Assembly (NCBI RefSeq): GCF_002752675.1
Contig: NZ_CP024608.1
Coordinates: 744,001 to 808,000 of the forward strand
Length of the DNA: 64,000 bases
Direction of reading: 5' to 3'
Origin: Massilia violaceinigra
GTDB lineage: Bacteria > Pseudomonadota > Gammaproteobacteria > Burkholderiales > Burkholderiaceae_D
The number at the start of each line of letters is the position of its first letter. Position 1 is the stretch's first letter. The notes below the pieces were generated by a model, which was not told where the DNA came from, did not search any database, and saw nothing but the letters and a program-made list of their open reading frames with translations. Of the stretch, positions 38,383 through 46,532 are shown one piece after another. The translations under genes and the position numbers were made by a program.

Positions 38383-39847
38383 ACGTCCGCGCGGCTGGGC
38401 GCGCTGCCTGCCGCAGTCGCTGCTCGGACGGCTGACCTTGCTGATGGTGGCCGGCGTGATGCTGACCCAGCTGGCCGGCAACTACATCTGGGCCAGCCAG
38501 CGCCGCGCCGAGTCCCAGGTCGAGGTCGCCAACGCCGCCCAGCAGCTCGGCCACAGTGCCGCCAGCGCGGTGCGCTTTTTCCTCAGTTTGCCGCCGAATT
38601 ACCGGCCCCTGATCATCCAGCAGTTCGGCGAAATGGGCGGCACCCGCTTTTTCGTCAGCCTGAACCGCGCCGCGGTGCCGGCCGAGAGCATCGGGCCGCA
38701 GCCGCTGGCCGATATCGCGCTCGCCACCGTCCAGTCCACCCTGCACGCCGACCTGCCCAACAACCGCAATGTGCGCGTCGCTTTCGTGTGGCCCGAGCAC
38801 CTGGTGGTGGCCGACGACGGCACCCGCCTGTCGGCCCTGCCGGAGAGCCGGGTGCGCCAGATCGTGCTGGCCAAGCCGGCCCCGGTGCTGCTGATGCAGG
38901 TGGAAATGGAACCGGGCCACTGGCTGTATCTGGCCACCCTGATGCCCAGTCCCTATTTTCTCGACAGCGGCAAGCTGTTTACGCGCGACCACCTGCTGCT
39001 GCACGCGCTGTCGCTACTGGCGGTGGTGATGCTGTCGATTCCCGTGGTGCGCTGGACCACGCGCCCGCTGGCGGCGCTGTCGGAAGCGGCCACCGCGTTC
39101 GGCAACGGCGAGCGCATGCCGGCCCTGCCGGAGACCGGCAGCCGCGAATTCGTCAACACCGCGCGCGCCTTCGGCGCCATGCGCGAGCGCATCGGGCGCT
39201 ACATCGACGACCGCGAACGCCTGTTCGTGTCGATCTCGCACGACCTGCGCACCCCCATCATGCGCCTCAAGCTGCGCGCCGAACTGCTCGACGACGACAC
39301 CTTGCGCGCCGAATTCCACGAAGATATCGACGAACTGGAAATGATGGTCAAGGGCGCGCTCCAGTGCGTCAAGGACAGCGATATCCACGAAACCCCGACC
39401 GAAATCCGGCTCGACGCCTTTTTGGCGCGCATGGTGCGCGGCGCCCAGCTGGCCGGGCACGAAGTCTCGTTCGCGCCCACCGGCCTGTCGGTGACGGCCA
39501 AGCCGCTTGCGCTCAAGCGCGCCATCGGCAACCTCTTGGAGAATGCGCTGCACTACGGCGAACGGGCCCAGATCGCGGTGCGCGCGGTTGGTTCGAGCAT
39601 CCGCATCGCCGTGCGCGACCACGGTCCCGGCGTGCCGGAAGACGCCCTGGCCCAGCTGTTCGAGCCGTATGTACGCCTCGAACACGGGCGCAAGCAAAAC
39701 AGCAGCGGCATGGGGCTGGGACTGGGCATCGCACGCGGCATCGCCCAGGCCCATGGCGGCCAGCTGCTGCTGCAAAACGCCGAGGGCGGCGGCTTTTGCG
39801 CCACCCTGGTGCTGCCCAACGCGTCCGGGGCCGGGGGCGCCGGCTGA
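38375..39847 (+). CDS. Membrane sensor histidine kinase
   Basis: A 490-residue kinase partnered with the overlapping response regulator. Transmembrane helices are at about 18-40 and 207-226, enclosing a periplasmic sensor domain of about 165 residues. A HAMP linker (about 227-280) follows. Phospho-accepting His289 lies in SISHDLRTPIMRLKLR. The ATP-binding domain shows an N box (AIGNLLENALHYG), G1 (DHGPGVP) and G2 (GMGLGLGI). The periplasmic domain is of a size able to contact a binding protein. Co-transcription with one suggests the signal is a sugar-loaded binding protein; this is inference. Confidence 0.92.
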   Translation: MNKRPRGWARCLPQSLLGRLTLLMVAGVMLTQLAGNYIWASQRRAESQVEVANAAQQLGHSAASAVRFFLSLPPNYRPLIIQQFGEMGGTRFFVSLNRAAVPAESIGPQPLADIALATVQSTLHADLPNNRNVRVAFVWPEHLVVADDGTRLSALPESRVRQIVLAKPAPVLLMQVEMEPGHWLYLATLMPSPYFLDSGKLFTRDHLLLHALSLLAVVMLSIPVVRWTTRPLAALSEAATAFGNGERMPALPETGSREFVNTARAFGAMRERIGRYIDDRERLFVSISHDLRTPIMRLKLRAELLDDDTLRAEFHEDIDELEMMVKGALQCVKDSDIHETPTEIRLDAFLARMVRGAQLAGHEVSFAPTGLSVTAKPLALKRAIGNLLENALHYGERAQIAVRAVGSSIRIAVRDHGPGVPEDALAQLFEPYVRLEHGRKQNSSGMGLGLGIARGIAQAHGGQLLLQNAEGGGFCATLVLPNASGAGGAG

Positions 39848-39867
39848 CGCGATTGTCGACGTAATTG

Positions 39868-39893
39868 TTGACCGCGGCCGTTGTCGCTACAAT
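39868..39893 (+). promoter_or_regulatory. Candidate promoter for a leaderless methyltransferase mRNA
   Basis: TTGACC (39868) and TACAAT (39888-39893) with a 14-bp spacer, shorter than ideal. The TACAAT ends 6 bp before the ATG at 39900, so transcription from it would begin at or next to the start codon. No Shine-Dalgarno sequence is present. Confidence 0.4.
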
Positions 39894-39899
39894 GCCGGG

Positions 39900-41048
39900 A
39901 TGTCCCTTCCTGTCCCCGATAGCGACGCGCTGGCCGCGTCCCACGCCCTGCAAAACCTGATTGCCGCCGAGATCGCGCGGCACGACGGCGCAATTTCCTT
40001 TGCCCGCTTCATGGAGCTGGCGCTGTACGCGCCAGGCCTGGGCTACTACACCGGCGGCGCCGCCAAGCTGGGCGCGGCCGGCGACTTTGTCACCGCGCCC
40101 GAAATCAGTTCCCTGTTCGGGGCCGCGCTGGCGCAGGTGGCCGCGCCGCTCATGGCGCAAAGCGCGCCGGCGATCCTGGAGTTCGGCGCCGGTACCGGCA
40201 AGCTGGCGCGCGACGTGCTGACCGCGCTGGCGGCCGATGGCGTGCCGGTGGCGAGCTACGCGATCATGGAACTGTCGGGCGAACTGCGCGCGCGCCAGCA
40301 GGAAGCGCTGAAAGACTTCCCGCAGGTGCGCTGGCTGGACGACTTCCCGGCCGCGTTCGACGGCGTGGTGCTGGCCAACGAAGTGCTCGACGCCATGCCG
40401 GTGGCGCTGGTGCGCAAGGATGCGGGGCTGTGGCGCGAGCTGACGGTCACGGTGGAGGAGGGCGAGTTCGCCTGGCTGCCGCGCGTGCCCGACGCCGCGC
40501 TGGCGGCCCAGATCGCGCGCCAGATTCCCGACGCCGACCTGCTGCCGGACGGCTACCTGACCGAGGTCCATCCCGTGGCCTGCGGTTTCATAGGGTCGCT
40601 GGCGCGCATGTTGGGCACCGGCAAGGGCGCCGCCATCCTGCTCGACTACGGTTTTCCGGCGCACGAGTTCTATCTCGACCAGCGCATGGGCGGCACCCTG
40701 ATGTGCCACTACCGCCACCACGCCCATCCCGAGCCGTTTTACCTGCCCGGGTTGCAGGACATCACCGCCCACGTCGACTTCACCGCCATGGCGCTGGCCG
40801 CCCAGGATGCCGGACTCGACGTGCTGGCCTACATGAACCAGGCCTCGTTCCTGCTCGGCGCCGGCATTGGCGAACTGCTGCTGCGGCACGACCCGTCCGA
40901 TCCGATGCGCTACCTGCCGCAGTCCAAGGCCCTGCAAAAACTGGTTTCCCCCGCCGAAATGGGGGAACTGTTCAAGGTGCTGGTGGTGGGACGCGGCGTG
41001 GCCCTGCCCGAGGCGCTGGCGCGGGCCGACCGCAGCCACCGCCTGTAG
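39900..41048 (+). CDS. SAM-dependent methyltransferase, NDUFAF7/COG1565 type
   Basis: A 382-residue class I methyltransferase. The N-terminal segment FARFMELALYAPGLGYYTGG and FVTAPEISSLFG are signatures of the family that includes mitochondrial NDUFAF7, which methylates an arginine of complex I subunit NDUFS2. The SAM-binding motif I is ILEFGAGTGKLARDVL, followed by AIMELSGELRARQ and VLANEVLDAMPV. LLDYGFPAHEFYLDQR and the long C-terminal block fit the family. The bacterial target is not established. The longer upstream frame overlaps the kinase gene; the ATG at 39900 gives the family length but has no ribosome binding site. Confidence 0.88.
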   Translation: MSLPVPDSDALAASHALQNLIAAEIARHDGAISFARFMELALYAPGLGYYTGGAAKLGAAGDFVTAPEISSLFGAALAQVAAPLMAQSAPAILEFGAGTGKLARDVLTALAADGVPVASYAIMELSGELRARQQEALKDFPQVRWLDDFPAAFDGVVLANEVLDAMPVALVRKDAGLWRELTVTVEEGEFAWLPRVPDAALAAQIARQIPDADLLPDGYLTEVHPVACGFIGSLARMLGTGKGAAILLDYGFPAHEFYLDQRMGGTLMCHYRHHAHPEPFYLPGLQDITAHVDFTAMALAAQDAGLDVLAYMNQASFLLGAGIGELLLRHDPSDPMRYLPQSKALQKLVSPAEMGELFKVLVVGRGVALPEALARADRSHRL

Positions 41049-41167
41049 AGCATCTGGCAACTTGCCTTGCCGCTACAATGACGATGAAGGTGTTACGCCG
41101 GGCGGGCTTGCCGGCGTGACGACATCGGCTATCATGGACGACTGCCCGCTTCCCCGACCCGACGACA

Positions 41168-42142
41168 ATGGCCAAGATCCACACACATTATGACAACCTG
41201 AAAGTGGCGCGCCTGGCGCCGCAGGAAGTCATTCGTGCCGCCTACAAGGCATTGAGCCAGAAATACCATCCCGACAAGAATCCCGGCGACGAGAAGGCCG
41301 CGCGCATCATGGCGATCCTCAACAGCGCCTACGGCACCCTGTCCGACCCGGTGCGGCGCAAGGAGCACGACGAGTGGATCGCGGCCGAGGAATGGGAAAT
41401 CGAATGGCTGGAAAGTACCCGCACCGAGGACGGCCGCGACAAGCCGCGCCATGAAGCGGCGCCGGCGTGGGATGCGGCGCCGGTCGAGGTGGTGGCGCCG
41501 TACCGGGCCGTGCGCGATCCGCGCTGGTGGTTCGGGCTGATGCTGTGTTTCGGTTTGGGTTGCGCGGCCGGCGCCTTGTTCATGGACCAGGAGCGCGCGG
41601 TACCGGTGCCGGTGGCACTGGCGTCGGCGCTGGGAACGCCGCGCACGGGGGCGTCCGCGCACGCCGGGCCGCCGGCCGACGCGCGCGTCGACAGCTGGGC
41701 GATGGCCAAGCCGCACGTGGCCGACGCCGGCCAGCGCCCGCCCGATATCCGCACGCTTGGCGTGACCGAACTGGTGGTGCCGGCGCGCGTGGCCGACTGC
41801 GAGACCGAACTGCATTCGCTGATCGCGCCCAACGGCGAGCCGTGGCCGGCGCAGTCGGGCTATGTGGACGGTTTTCCGATCGGCAACCAGGGGCCGGAAA
41901 CCCAGATCAGCCTCGACAACACGCGCAACGGCTCGCCGGTGCTGGTCAAGATTTTCGATCTCGAACGGCGCTCGAACGTGCGCCATGTGTACGTGCTGGC
42001 GCGCGACACGTTCGTGGCCGACCGCCTGGCGGCCGGCAAGTACGAAGTGCGCTACCAGAATATCGACGTGGGCGGCAGCCAGGCCGAATGCGTGGGGCGG
42101 CGCAAGCAGGCCGCCGCGGCGCGTCCTCTTGATCCGGGTTGA
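41168..42142 (+). CDS. Membrane-anchored J-domain protein
   Basis: A 324-residue protein. Residues about 7-70 form a DnaJ domain (HYDNLKVARLAPQEVIRAAY) with the HPD tripeptide at 34-36 (KYHPDKNPG), which stimulates DnaK ATPase. A linker leads to a single membrane helix (about 120-139, WWFGLMLCFGLGCAAGALFM), placing the C-terminal domain (about 190-310) in the periplasm. That part contains SLDNTRNGSPVLVKIFDL and a strand-rich pattern of unknown function. It lacks zinc-finger and C-terminal substrate domains of DnaJ. So it seems to recruit DnaK to the inner membrane. Confidence 0.85.
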   Translation: MAKIHTHYDNLKVARLAPQEVIRAAYKALSQKYHPDKNPGDEKAARIMAILNSAYGTLSDPVRRKEHDEWIAAEEWEIEWLESTRTEDGRDKPRHEAAPAWDAAPVEVVAPYRAVRDPRWWFGLMLCFGLGCAAGALFMDQERAVPVPVALASALGTPRTGASAHAGPPADARVDSWAMAKPHVADAGQRPPDIRTLGVTELVVPARVADCETELHSLIAPNGEPWPAQSGYVDGFPIGNQGPETQISLDNTRNGSPVLVKIFDLERRSNVRHVYVLARDTFVADRLAAGKYEVRYQNIDVGGSQAECVGRRKQAAAARPLDPG

Positions 42143-42195
42143 ACCGGATTTTTTTTCATCCCGGGTGCGCCCGGAGTTGCCAGGATGTTTCTTTG

Positions 42196-42609
42196 ATGAC
42201 CATGTTACGAACGATGTTGTTGCTGGCGCTGGCCGCCGGCGCCGTATCCACCGCCACCGCCGCCGCGCCGGAGGGCGCGCCGGGTACCGCGCTCGGAAAG
42301 CAGTACGAGCGCTGCATGAACAAAGCGGTCAGCAATGTTGATATGCAGGAGTGCATGTCGGCGCAGTACGCGCTGGAGGATAAGCGCCTCAATGTGGCGT
42401 ACCGGGCGCTGCTGGCGCGCCAGCAAGGCGCGCGCAAAAAAGAGCTCCAGGAAGTCCAGCGGATGTGGCTGAAATACACCGAGGCGAACTGCGGGTTTTA
42501 TGACGATCCCGATGGCGGCACGGCGGCGCGTCTGGCCGCCCATGAATGCGCTGTCAGCGCGCGCGCGGCACGGGCCGCCGAGCTGGAGGAACTGGCGCGC
42601 GTTCGGTGA
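42196..42609 (+). CDS. LprI-like (DUF1311) exported protein
   Basis: A 137-residue protein with a signal peptide (RTMLLLALAAGAVSTATAAA) and a small helical domain with four cysteines (YERCMNKA, MQECMS, EANCGFY and AHECAVS), the DUF1311/LprI arrangement. The aromatic-rich helix VQRMWLKYTEANCGF is the family's core. Some relatives inhibit lysozyme; here that is only possible. The longer frame starts upstream overlapping the J-protein stop, but the ATG at 42196 fits the signal peptide and has AGGA about 10 nt before it. Confidence 0.85.
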   Translation: MTMLRTMLLLALAAGAVSTATAAAPEGAPGTALGKQYERCMNKAVSNVDMQECMSAQYALEDKRLNVAYRALLARQQGARKKELQEVQRMWLKYTEANCGFYDDPDGGTAARLAAHECAVSARAARAAELEELARVR

Positions 42610-42619
42610 GCGATGCCGG

Positions 42620-42805
42620 TCAGTCTTCCGGTTCGTACGCAAGCACGAGCGCGGCGCGAATCTGGCGCATTGCCTCGTCGTGCGGGACGCCGGGGCTCGG
42701 ATCGTCAATCGATGCCTGCACCTCGGCCTTGAGCCACTCGGTATAGGTATCAGCGGCATGCGCATCTTTACTCGCAGCGGCGCGGTCGGCTGTATCGCCC
42801 TTCAT
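42620..42805 (-). CDS. Solitary RelB/StbD-like antitoxin or stability determinant
   Basis: A 61-residue protein. TYTEWLKAEVQASIDDPSPG followed by VPHDEAMRQIRAAL matches the C-terminal two thirds of plasmid stability/RelB-type antitoxins (pattern WxxxKVQxxxDDPxPxxPHDEVM). AAGGAG is correctly spaced 7 nt before the ATG, supporting expression. No RelE/ParE-like gene follows: the downstream minus-strand sequence runs into the end of the convergent LprI gene 10 bp away. It is a toxinless antitoxin by sequence; function beyond that is not known. Confidence 0.7.
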   Translation of the reverse strand: MKGDTADRAAASKDAHAADTYTEWLKAEVQASIDDPSPGVPHDEAMRQIRAALVLAYEPED

Positions 42806-42927
42806 GATTGGCTCCTTGCTTTGCGTGCGTTCTATCTCGAGAATTATCCGCGCATGTCAGGTGATTGCAAGCGCCACACGGGAGACCAAGTTTTTAAACG
42901 CAGTAGCGCTCCTTGTATCGCCTGACC

Positions 42928-43296
42928 ATGAATGAGATCACCGAAGCGCGGCAGCTGGTCGATCAGGCCTGGCAGCGCATGGAGCACTGGGACAGCAACA
43001 TTGCCGCCGCTCAGGCGCTGCTCGAGCAGGCCCGCGCCGGCCATCCGCATGATCCGCAAGTACTGACCTGCCTCGGCGCGCTGCTGTGCGACCGCGCGCT
43101 GTACCGCGAGGCCGAAACCGTGCTGCGCGAAGCGCTGGCGCGGGGATCGCTTGATCGCCACACCACCTTCAATCTGGCGGTGGCGGTGTTCAATACCGGC
43201 ACGCGCAGACAGGCGCTGGCGCTGTTTGGGGCTGCGGCCAAACTGCAACCGTCGGCCATCACCTGGGCCGCCTACTTCGATCCGCATGGACAATAA
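42928..43296 (+). CDS. Small TPR-repeat protein
   Basis: A 122-residue helical protein, mostly tetratricopeptide repeats: AQALLEQARAGHPHDPQVLT, then CLGALLCDRALYREAETVLR, then FNLAVAVFNTGTRRQALALF. The spacing of about 34 residues and the conserved Ala/Gly/Pro positions support two to three TPR units. It has no signal peptide or enzymatic motif. Its last 11 bp overlap the start of the phosphatase gene, so the pair is co-translated and the protein may be a partner or adaptor for that phosphatase. Confidence 0.78.
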   Translation: MNEITEARQLVDQAWQRMEHWDSNIAAAQALLEQARAGHPHDPQVLTCLGALLCDRALYREAETVLREALARGSLDRHTTFNLAVAVFNTGTRRQALALFGAAAKLQPSAITWAAYFDPHGQ

Positions 43297-43792
43297 GCCG
43301 CGCCGCCTGCTCATTTTCGATCTTGACGAGACGCTCGTGCACGCGAGCGAGGTGCCGCTCGCCCATCCCTGTGACTTTGAAGTGGCGCCCTACCTGCTCT
43401 ACCAGCGTCCGTTTGCGCGCGAACTGATCGATTTTGCCGCCGAGCGCTTCGATCTGGCAGTATGGTCTTCGTCCAGTGCGGCGTACGTCGCTGCAGTGGT
43501 GGAACAGCTGTTCGCCGGCGTACCGCTGCAGTTTGCCTGGTCGGTGGAGCGCTGCGTGCAGCGCATCGATACGCGCAGCAACAGCTATGTGTACATCAAG
43601 GATTTGCGCAAGGTCCAGAAGTTCGGCTACGCGCTCGATCGCATCACCATCATCGACGACAGCCCGGAGAAAATCGCCAGGCAGCCGCGTTGTCACCTGG
43701 CCGTGGCCCCGTTCACGGGCGCGCCCGACGACGTGGCGCTCCTGGCGTTGTGGCAAGCCCTTGAGCTCGCCACAGCGCCAGGAAGTCGGTAA
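43286..43792 (+). CDS. FCP1/SCP-like (NIF domain) HAD phosphatase
   Basis: A 168-residue phosphatase of the NIF/FCP1 branch of the HAD superfamily, best known for eukaryotic RNA polymerase II C-terminal-domain phosphatases. HAD motif I is FDLDETLVHA (DxDxT, Asp12 and Asp14), motif II is AVWSSSSAAYV, and motif III/IV is IIDDSPEKI (Asp124-Asp125). RPFARELIDFAAERFDLAVW is the typical FCP1 stretch. It has no insert domain. It starts inside the end of the TPR gene. The substrate is unknown; small serine/threonine phosphoprotein substrates are known for relatives. Confidence 0.85.
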   Translation: MDNKPRRLLIFDLDETLVHASEVPLAHPCDFEVAPYLLYQRPFARELIDFAAERFDLAVWSSSSAAYVAAVVEQLFAGVPLQFAWSVERCVQRIDTRSNSYVYIKDLRKVQKFGYALDRITIIDDSPEKIARQPRCHLAVAPFTGAPDDVALLALWQALELATAPGSR

Positions 43793-43992
43793 CGCGGCGC
43801 TGACGACCGTTTAAAGATCGCACTGACAGCAATTACAGATATACCACTGGTCCGTGCGAGAAAAAACTGTTTAAAAACTAAGGCTTACAAAGTTTTTTTG
43901 CAGATGGTCCGAAGAGCAATTCAAGATAATCTCCGATATGTGCGAATGGGCGACGCTGTTTCAGTGCTAAATTTGGCGTTCTGCCCGAGCGT

Positions 43993-44499
43993 TCAGCTCG
44001 CCAAGGACTCAATCAGCCCCATGTCGCTCGACGACATCAGTTTGTCGATATCGACCAGAATCAGCATGCGTTCGTCGATCGTGCCCAGCCCGATCAGGTA
44101 GTCGCTGCCGAACGCGGTGCCCATTTCCGGCGCCGGCTTGACTTGCTCGGGGGTCAATGTAGTCACGTCGCTCACGCTGTCGACCACCATCCCCATCACG
44201 CGCCCGGAAATATTGAGGATGATGACCACGGTGAACTGGTCGTACACGGGCGTGCCGAGATTGAACTTGATGCGCATGTCGACCACGGGAATGATGATGC
44301 CGCGCAGGTTGATCACGCCCTTGATGAATTCGGGTGCGTTGGCAATCCGCGTCACCGCCTCATAGCCGCGGATTTCCTGTACCTTGAGGATGTCGATCCC
44401 GTATTCTTCCGAGCCGAGCGTGAACGCAAGAAACTCGTGGCCCGCGATATCCTTGCCGGATGGCCCGCCACCGGCTACAGTCGAAGAAGGAACTTGCAT
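43993..44499 (-). CDS. cheW: CheW-type chemotaxis coupling protein
   Basis: A 168-residue cytosolic scaffold linking chemoreceptors to CheA. It has a 20-residue glycine/serine-rich N-terminus, then the two-lobed beta-barrel: [20 protein letters not shown], then [18 protein letters not shown] and [14 protein letters not shown], with [20 protein letters not shown] at the end. This is a complete CheW. GGGAG is 5 nt from the ATG. No cheA or receptor genes are near, so it is an additional CheW outside a chemotaxis operon, divergent from the c-di-GMP phosphodiesterase cluster. Confidence 0.93.
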   Translation of the reverse strand: MQVPSSTVAGGGPSGKDIAGHEFLAFTLGSEEYGIDILKVQEIRGYEAVTRIANAPEFIKGVINLRGIIIPVVDMRIKFNLGTPVYDQFTVVIILNISGRVMGMVVDSVSDVTTLTPEQVKPAPEMGTAFGSDYLIGLGTIDERMLILVDIDKLMSSSDMGLIESLAS

Positions 44500-44779
44500 G
44501 GTGTCTCCCTGTCAAAGCAGCGCCGCGGCGGACGCCTGTGCTGTCAAAGAGTAGCAGATGCCGCGCCAAATGACGAGCGGTGCTGTTGCCAGCCCGCAAA
44601 ATATGAATGCAGCGGTGCTCGCCTGAGACAAAACATTGTTTATAATTTGATTGGTAAAAAGCGGATGGTACCGATGTCACAGTCGCACTGTTTGCTTAAA
44701 GTTACGGTCGGGCAGGAAAGCGCTGTTTTGATTGCATCACGTATGACGCCCCGTTGGCAGGGGCACTTATGGAGCCTGT

Positions 44780-46369
44780 ATGACCGACCCCACAGATGCA
44801 TCGGACGATAACTGGCTGCTCGACGAAGACGACGAGAGCGGCGCGACCGCCAGTGCCGCGGCGATCGACCAGCGCCTGTGGCGCGTGCTGATCGTCGACG
44901 ACGACGTCGACGTGCACGCCGTCACCCGGCTGGCGCTGCGCAACGTGGCCTTCAAGGGCCGCGAACTCGAACTGTTTTCCGCCTACAGCGGGGCCGAGGG
45001 CTACCGCATCCTGCGCGACACGACCGACATCGCCCTGGTGCTGCTCGACGTGGTCATGGAAACCGACGACGCCGGCCTGATCCTGGCGCGCCGCATCCGC
45101 GAGGAATTGAACAACCAGATCGTGCGCGTGGTGCTGCGCACCGGCCAGCCGGGCCAGGCGCCCGAGCAGCGCGTGATCATCGAATACGACATCAACGATT
45201 ACAAGGCCAAGACCGAGCTGACCACGCAAAAGCTGTTCACCACCGTGATTTCGGCGCTGCGCGCCTACGAGAGCCTGATGATGCTCGAACGCAGCCGCAT
45301 CGGCCTGGGCAAGATCCTGGCCGGCGCCACCAATCTGTACCAGATCCATTCGCTGCGCGAATTCGCCTCGGGCGTGCTCAACCAGGTCAGCGCGATCCTC
45401 GACGTCGGCGCCGACGGCGTGCTGTGCGTGATGTCGGCCGAGACCGGCGGACCGACCGTGGTGGCCGCCACCGGCAGCTATACCTCCCTGGCCGACAGCG
45501 AAGCGCTGCCGGCCGATCATCCTTTGATGCCGGCGATTGTCAAGGCGTTCCGCGAAAAGCAGAGCCAGTTCGAGCATCCGGTCAATGTGTTGTACATCCA
45601 CACCCAGGAAGAGCGCCAGCTGTGCATTTCGGTCACGCCGCCGTGGCCGCTGGCGCCGATCCAGCGCGACTTGCTGGAAGTGTTTTGCCAGCGCATCGCG
45701 GCCGCTTTCGACAATCTGTACATGTTCGGCCAGCTGCGCAAGGCGCAGGAAGCGACCGTGGTGGCGCTGGCCGACCTGGCCGAGTTCCGCGACCATGGCA
45801 CCGGCGGCCATGTGCGGCGCGTGCAGGACATATCGTCGCGCATCGCGCAGCGCATGAAGCAGGATGGGGTGGACGATCCGGGCCTGACCCCGCAACTGCT
45901 GGAAATGATCGGCCTGGCCAGCATCCTGCATGACGTGGGCAAGGTGTCCACGCCCGACCAGGTCTTGCTCAAGCCGGCCGCGCACACGCCCGAGGAGCGG
46001 CGCGTGATGCAGAGCCATGCCGAAATCGGCCGCTCGATCCTGGAGCGCGCCGCCAGCATGGTCGACGGAGTCAGCTACCTGACCTACGGCGCCCAGATCG
46101 CCGGTGCCCACCACGAGCATTTCGACGGCGCCGGCTATCCCGAGGGCCTGCAGGGACGCGCCATTCCGCTGGCCGCGCGCATCGTGGCGGTGGTCGACGT
46201 GTACGATGCGCTGCTGCACCGGCGCCCGTACAAGGAACCGTGGCCGTATCCCGATGTGGTGAGTTACATCGCCGAGCGCAGCGGGACCCAGTTCGACCCC
46301 GAGGTGGTGACGGCGCTGCTCGACATCATCCGGACCAGCCCGCCTGAACCGGTCGACGCCGACGATTGA
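44780..46369 (+). CDS. Response regulator with DUF3369 and HD-GYP c-di-GMP phosphodiesterase
   Basis: A 529-residue three-domain protein. The receiver domain (about 34-160) has acidic DDD and phosphoacceptor Asp90 (VLLDVVME). A DUF3369 sensory domain (about 175-320) follows. The HD-GYP domain (about 325-520) has HDVGK (384-388) and HHEHFDGAGYP (444-454), so all metal-binding and GYP residues are present and it should hydrolyse c-di-GMP to GMP. Its acidic N-terminal tail (residues 1-22) is unusual. GGAG is 5 nt from the ATG. It opposes the diguanylate cyclase at 11218. The phosphorylating kinase is not in this window. Confidence 0.92.
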   Translation: MTDPTDASDDNWLLDEDDESGATASAAAIDQRLWRVLIVDDDVDVHAVTRLALRNVAFKGRELELFSAYSGAEGYRILRDTTDIALVLLDVVMETDDAGLILARRIREELNNQIVRVVLRTGQPGQAPEQRVIIEYDINDYKAKTELTTQKLFTTVISALRAYESLMMLERSRIGLGKILAGATNLYQIHSLREFASGVLNQVSAILDVGADGVLCVMSAETGGPTVVAATGSYTSLADSEALPADHPLMPAIVKAFREKQSQFEHPVNVLYIHTQEERQLCISVTPPWPLAPIQRDLLEVFCQRIAAAFDNLYMFGQLRKAQEATVVALADLAEFRDHGTGGHVRRVQDISSRIAQRMKQDGVDDPGLTPQLLEMIGLASILHDVGKVSTPDQVLLKPAAHTPEERRVMQSHAEIGRSILERAASMVDGVSYLTYGAQIAGAHHEHFDGAGYPEGLQGRAIPLAARIVAVVDVYDALLHRRPYKEPWPYPDVVSYIAERSGTQFDPEVVTALLDIIRTSPPEPVDADD

Positions 46370-46532
46370 AGCGGCGTGCGCGGCCCAGCCGGTGTGGCAT
46401 TCCCGCATCGGCTTCGCCGTTCCGCACGGCTGAATTCAACTATTTCGTTCCTCTGCCGTAATATACTGAGACCCAGCGTGCCGACGTACGTCGCGGAACT
46501 CTGCCCGCCACAGGCTGATCGGAAAACAAGAG

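Noticed and set aside
44641..44646. TATAAT as a promoter for the HD-GYP gene
   Set aside because: No acceptable -35 box at 16-18 bp spacing, and AT-rich context makes chance likely. Noted but not annotated.
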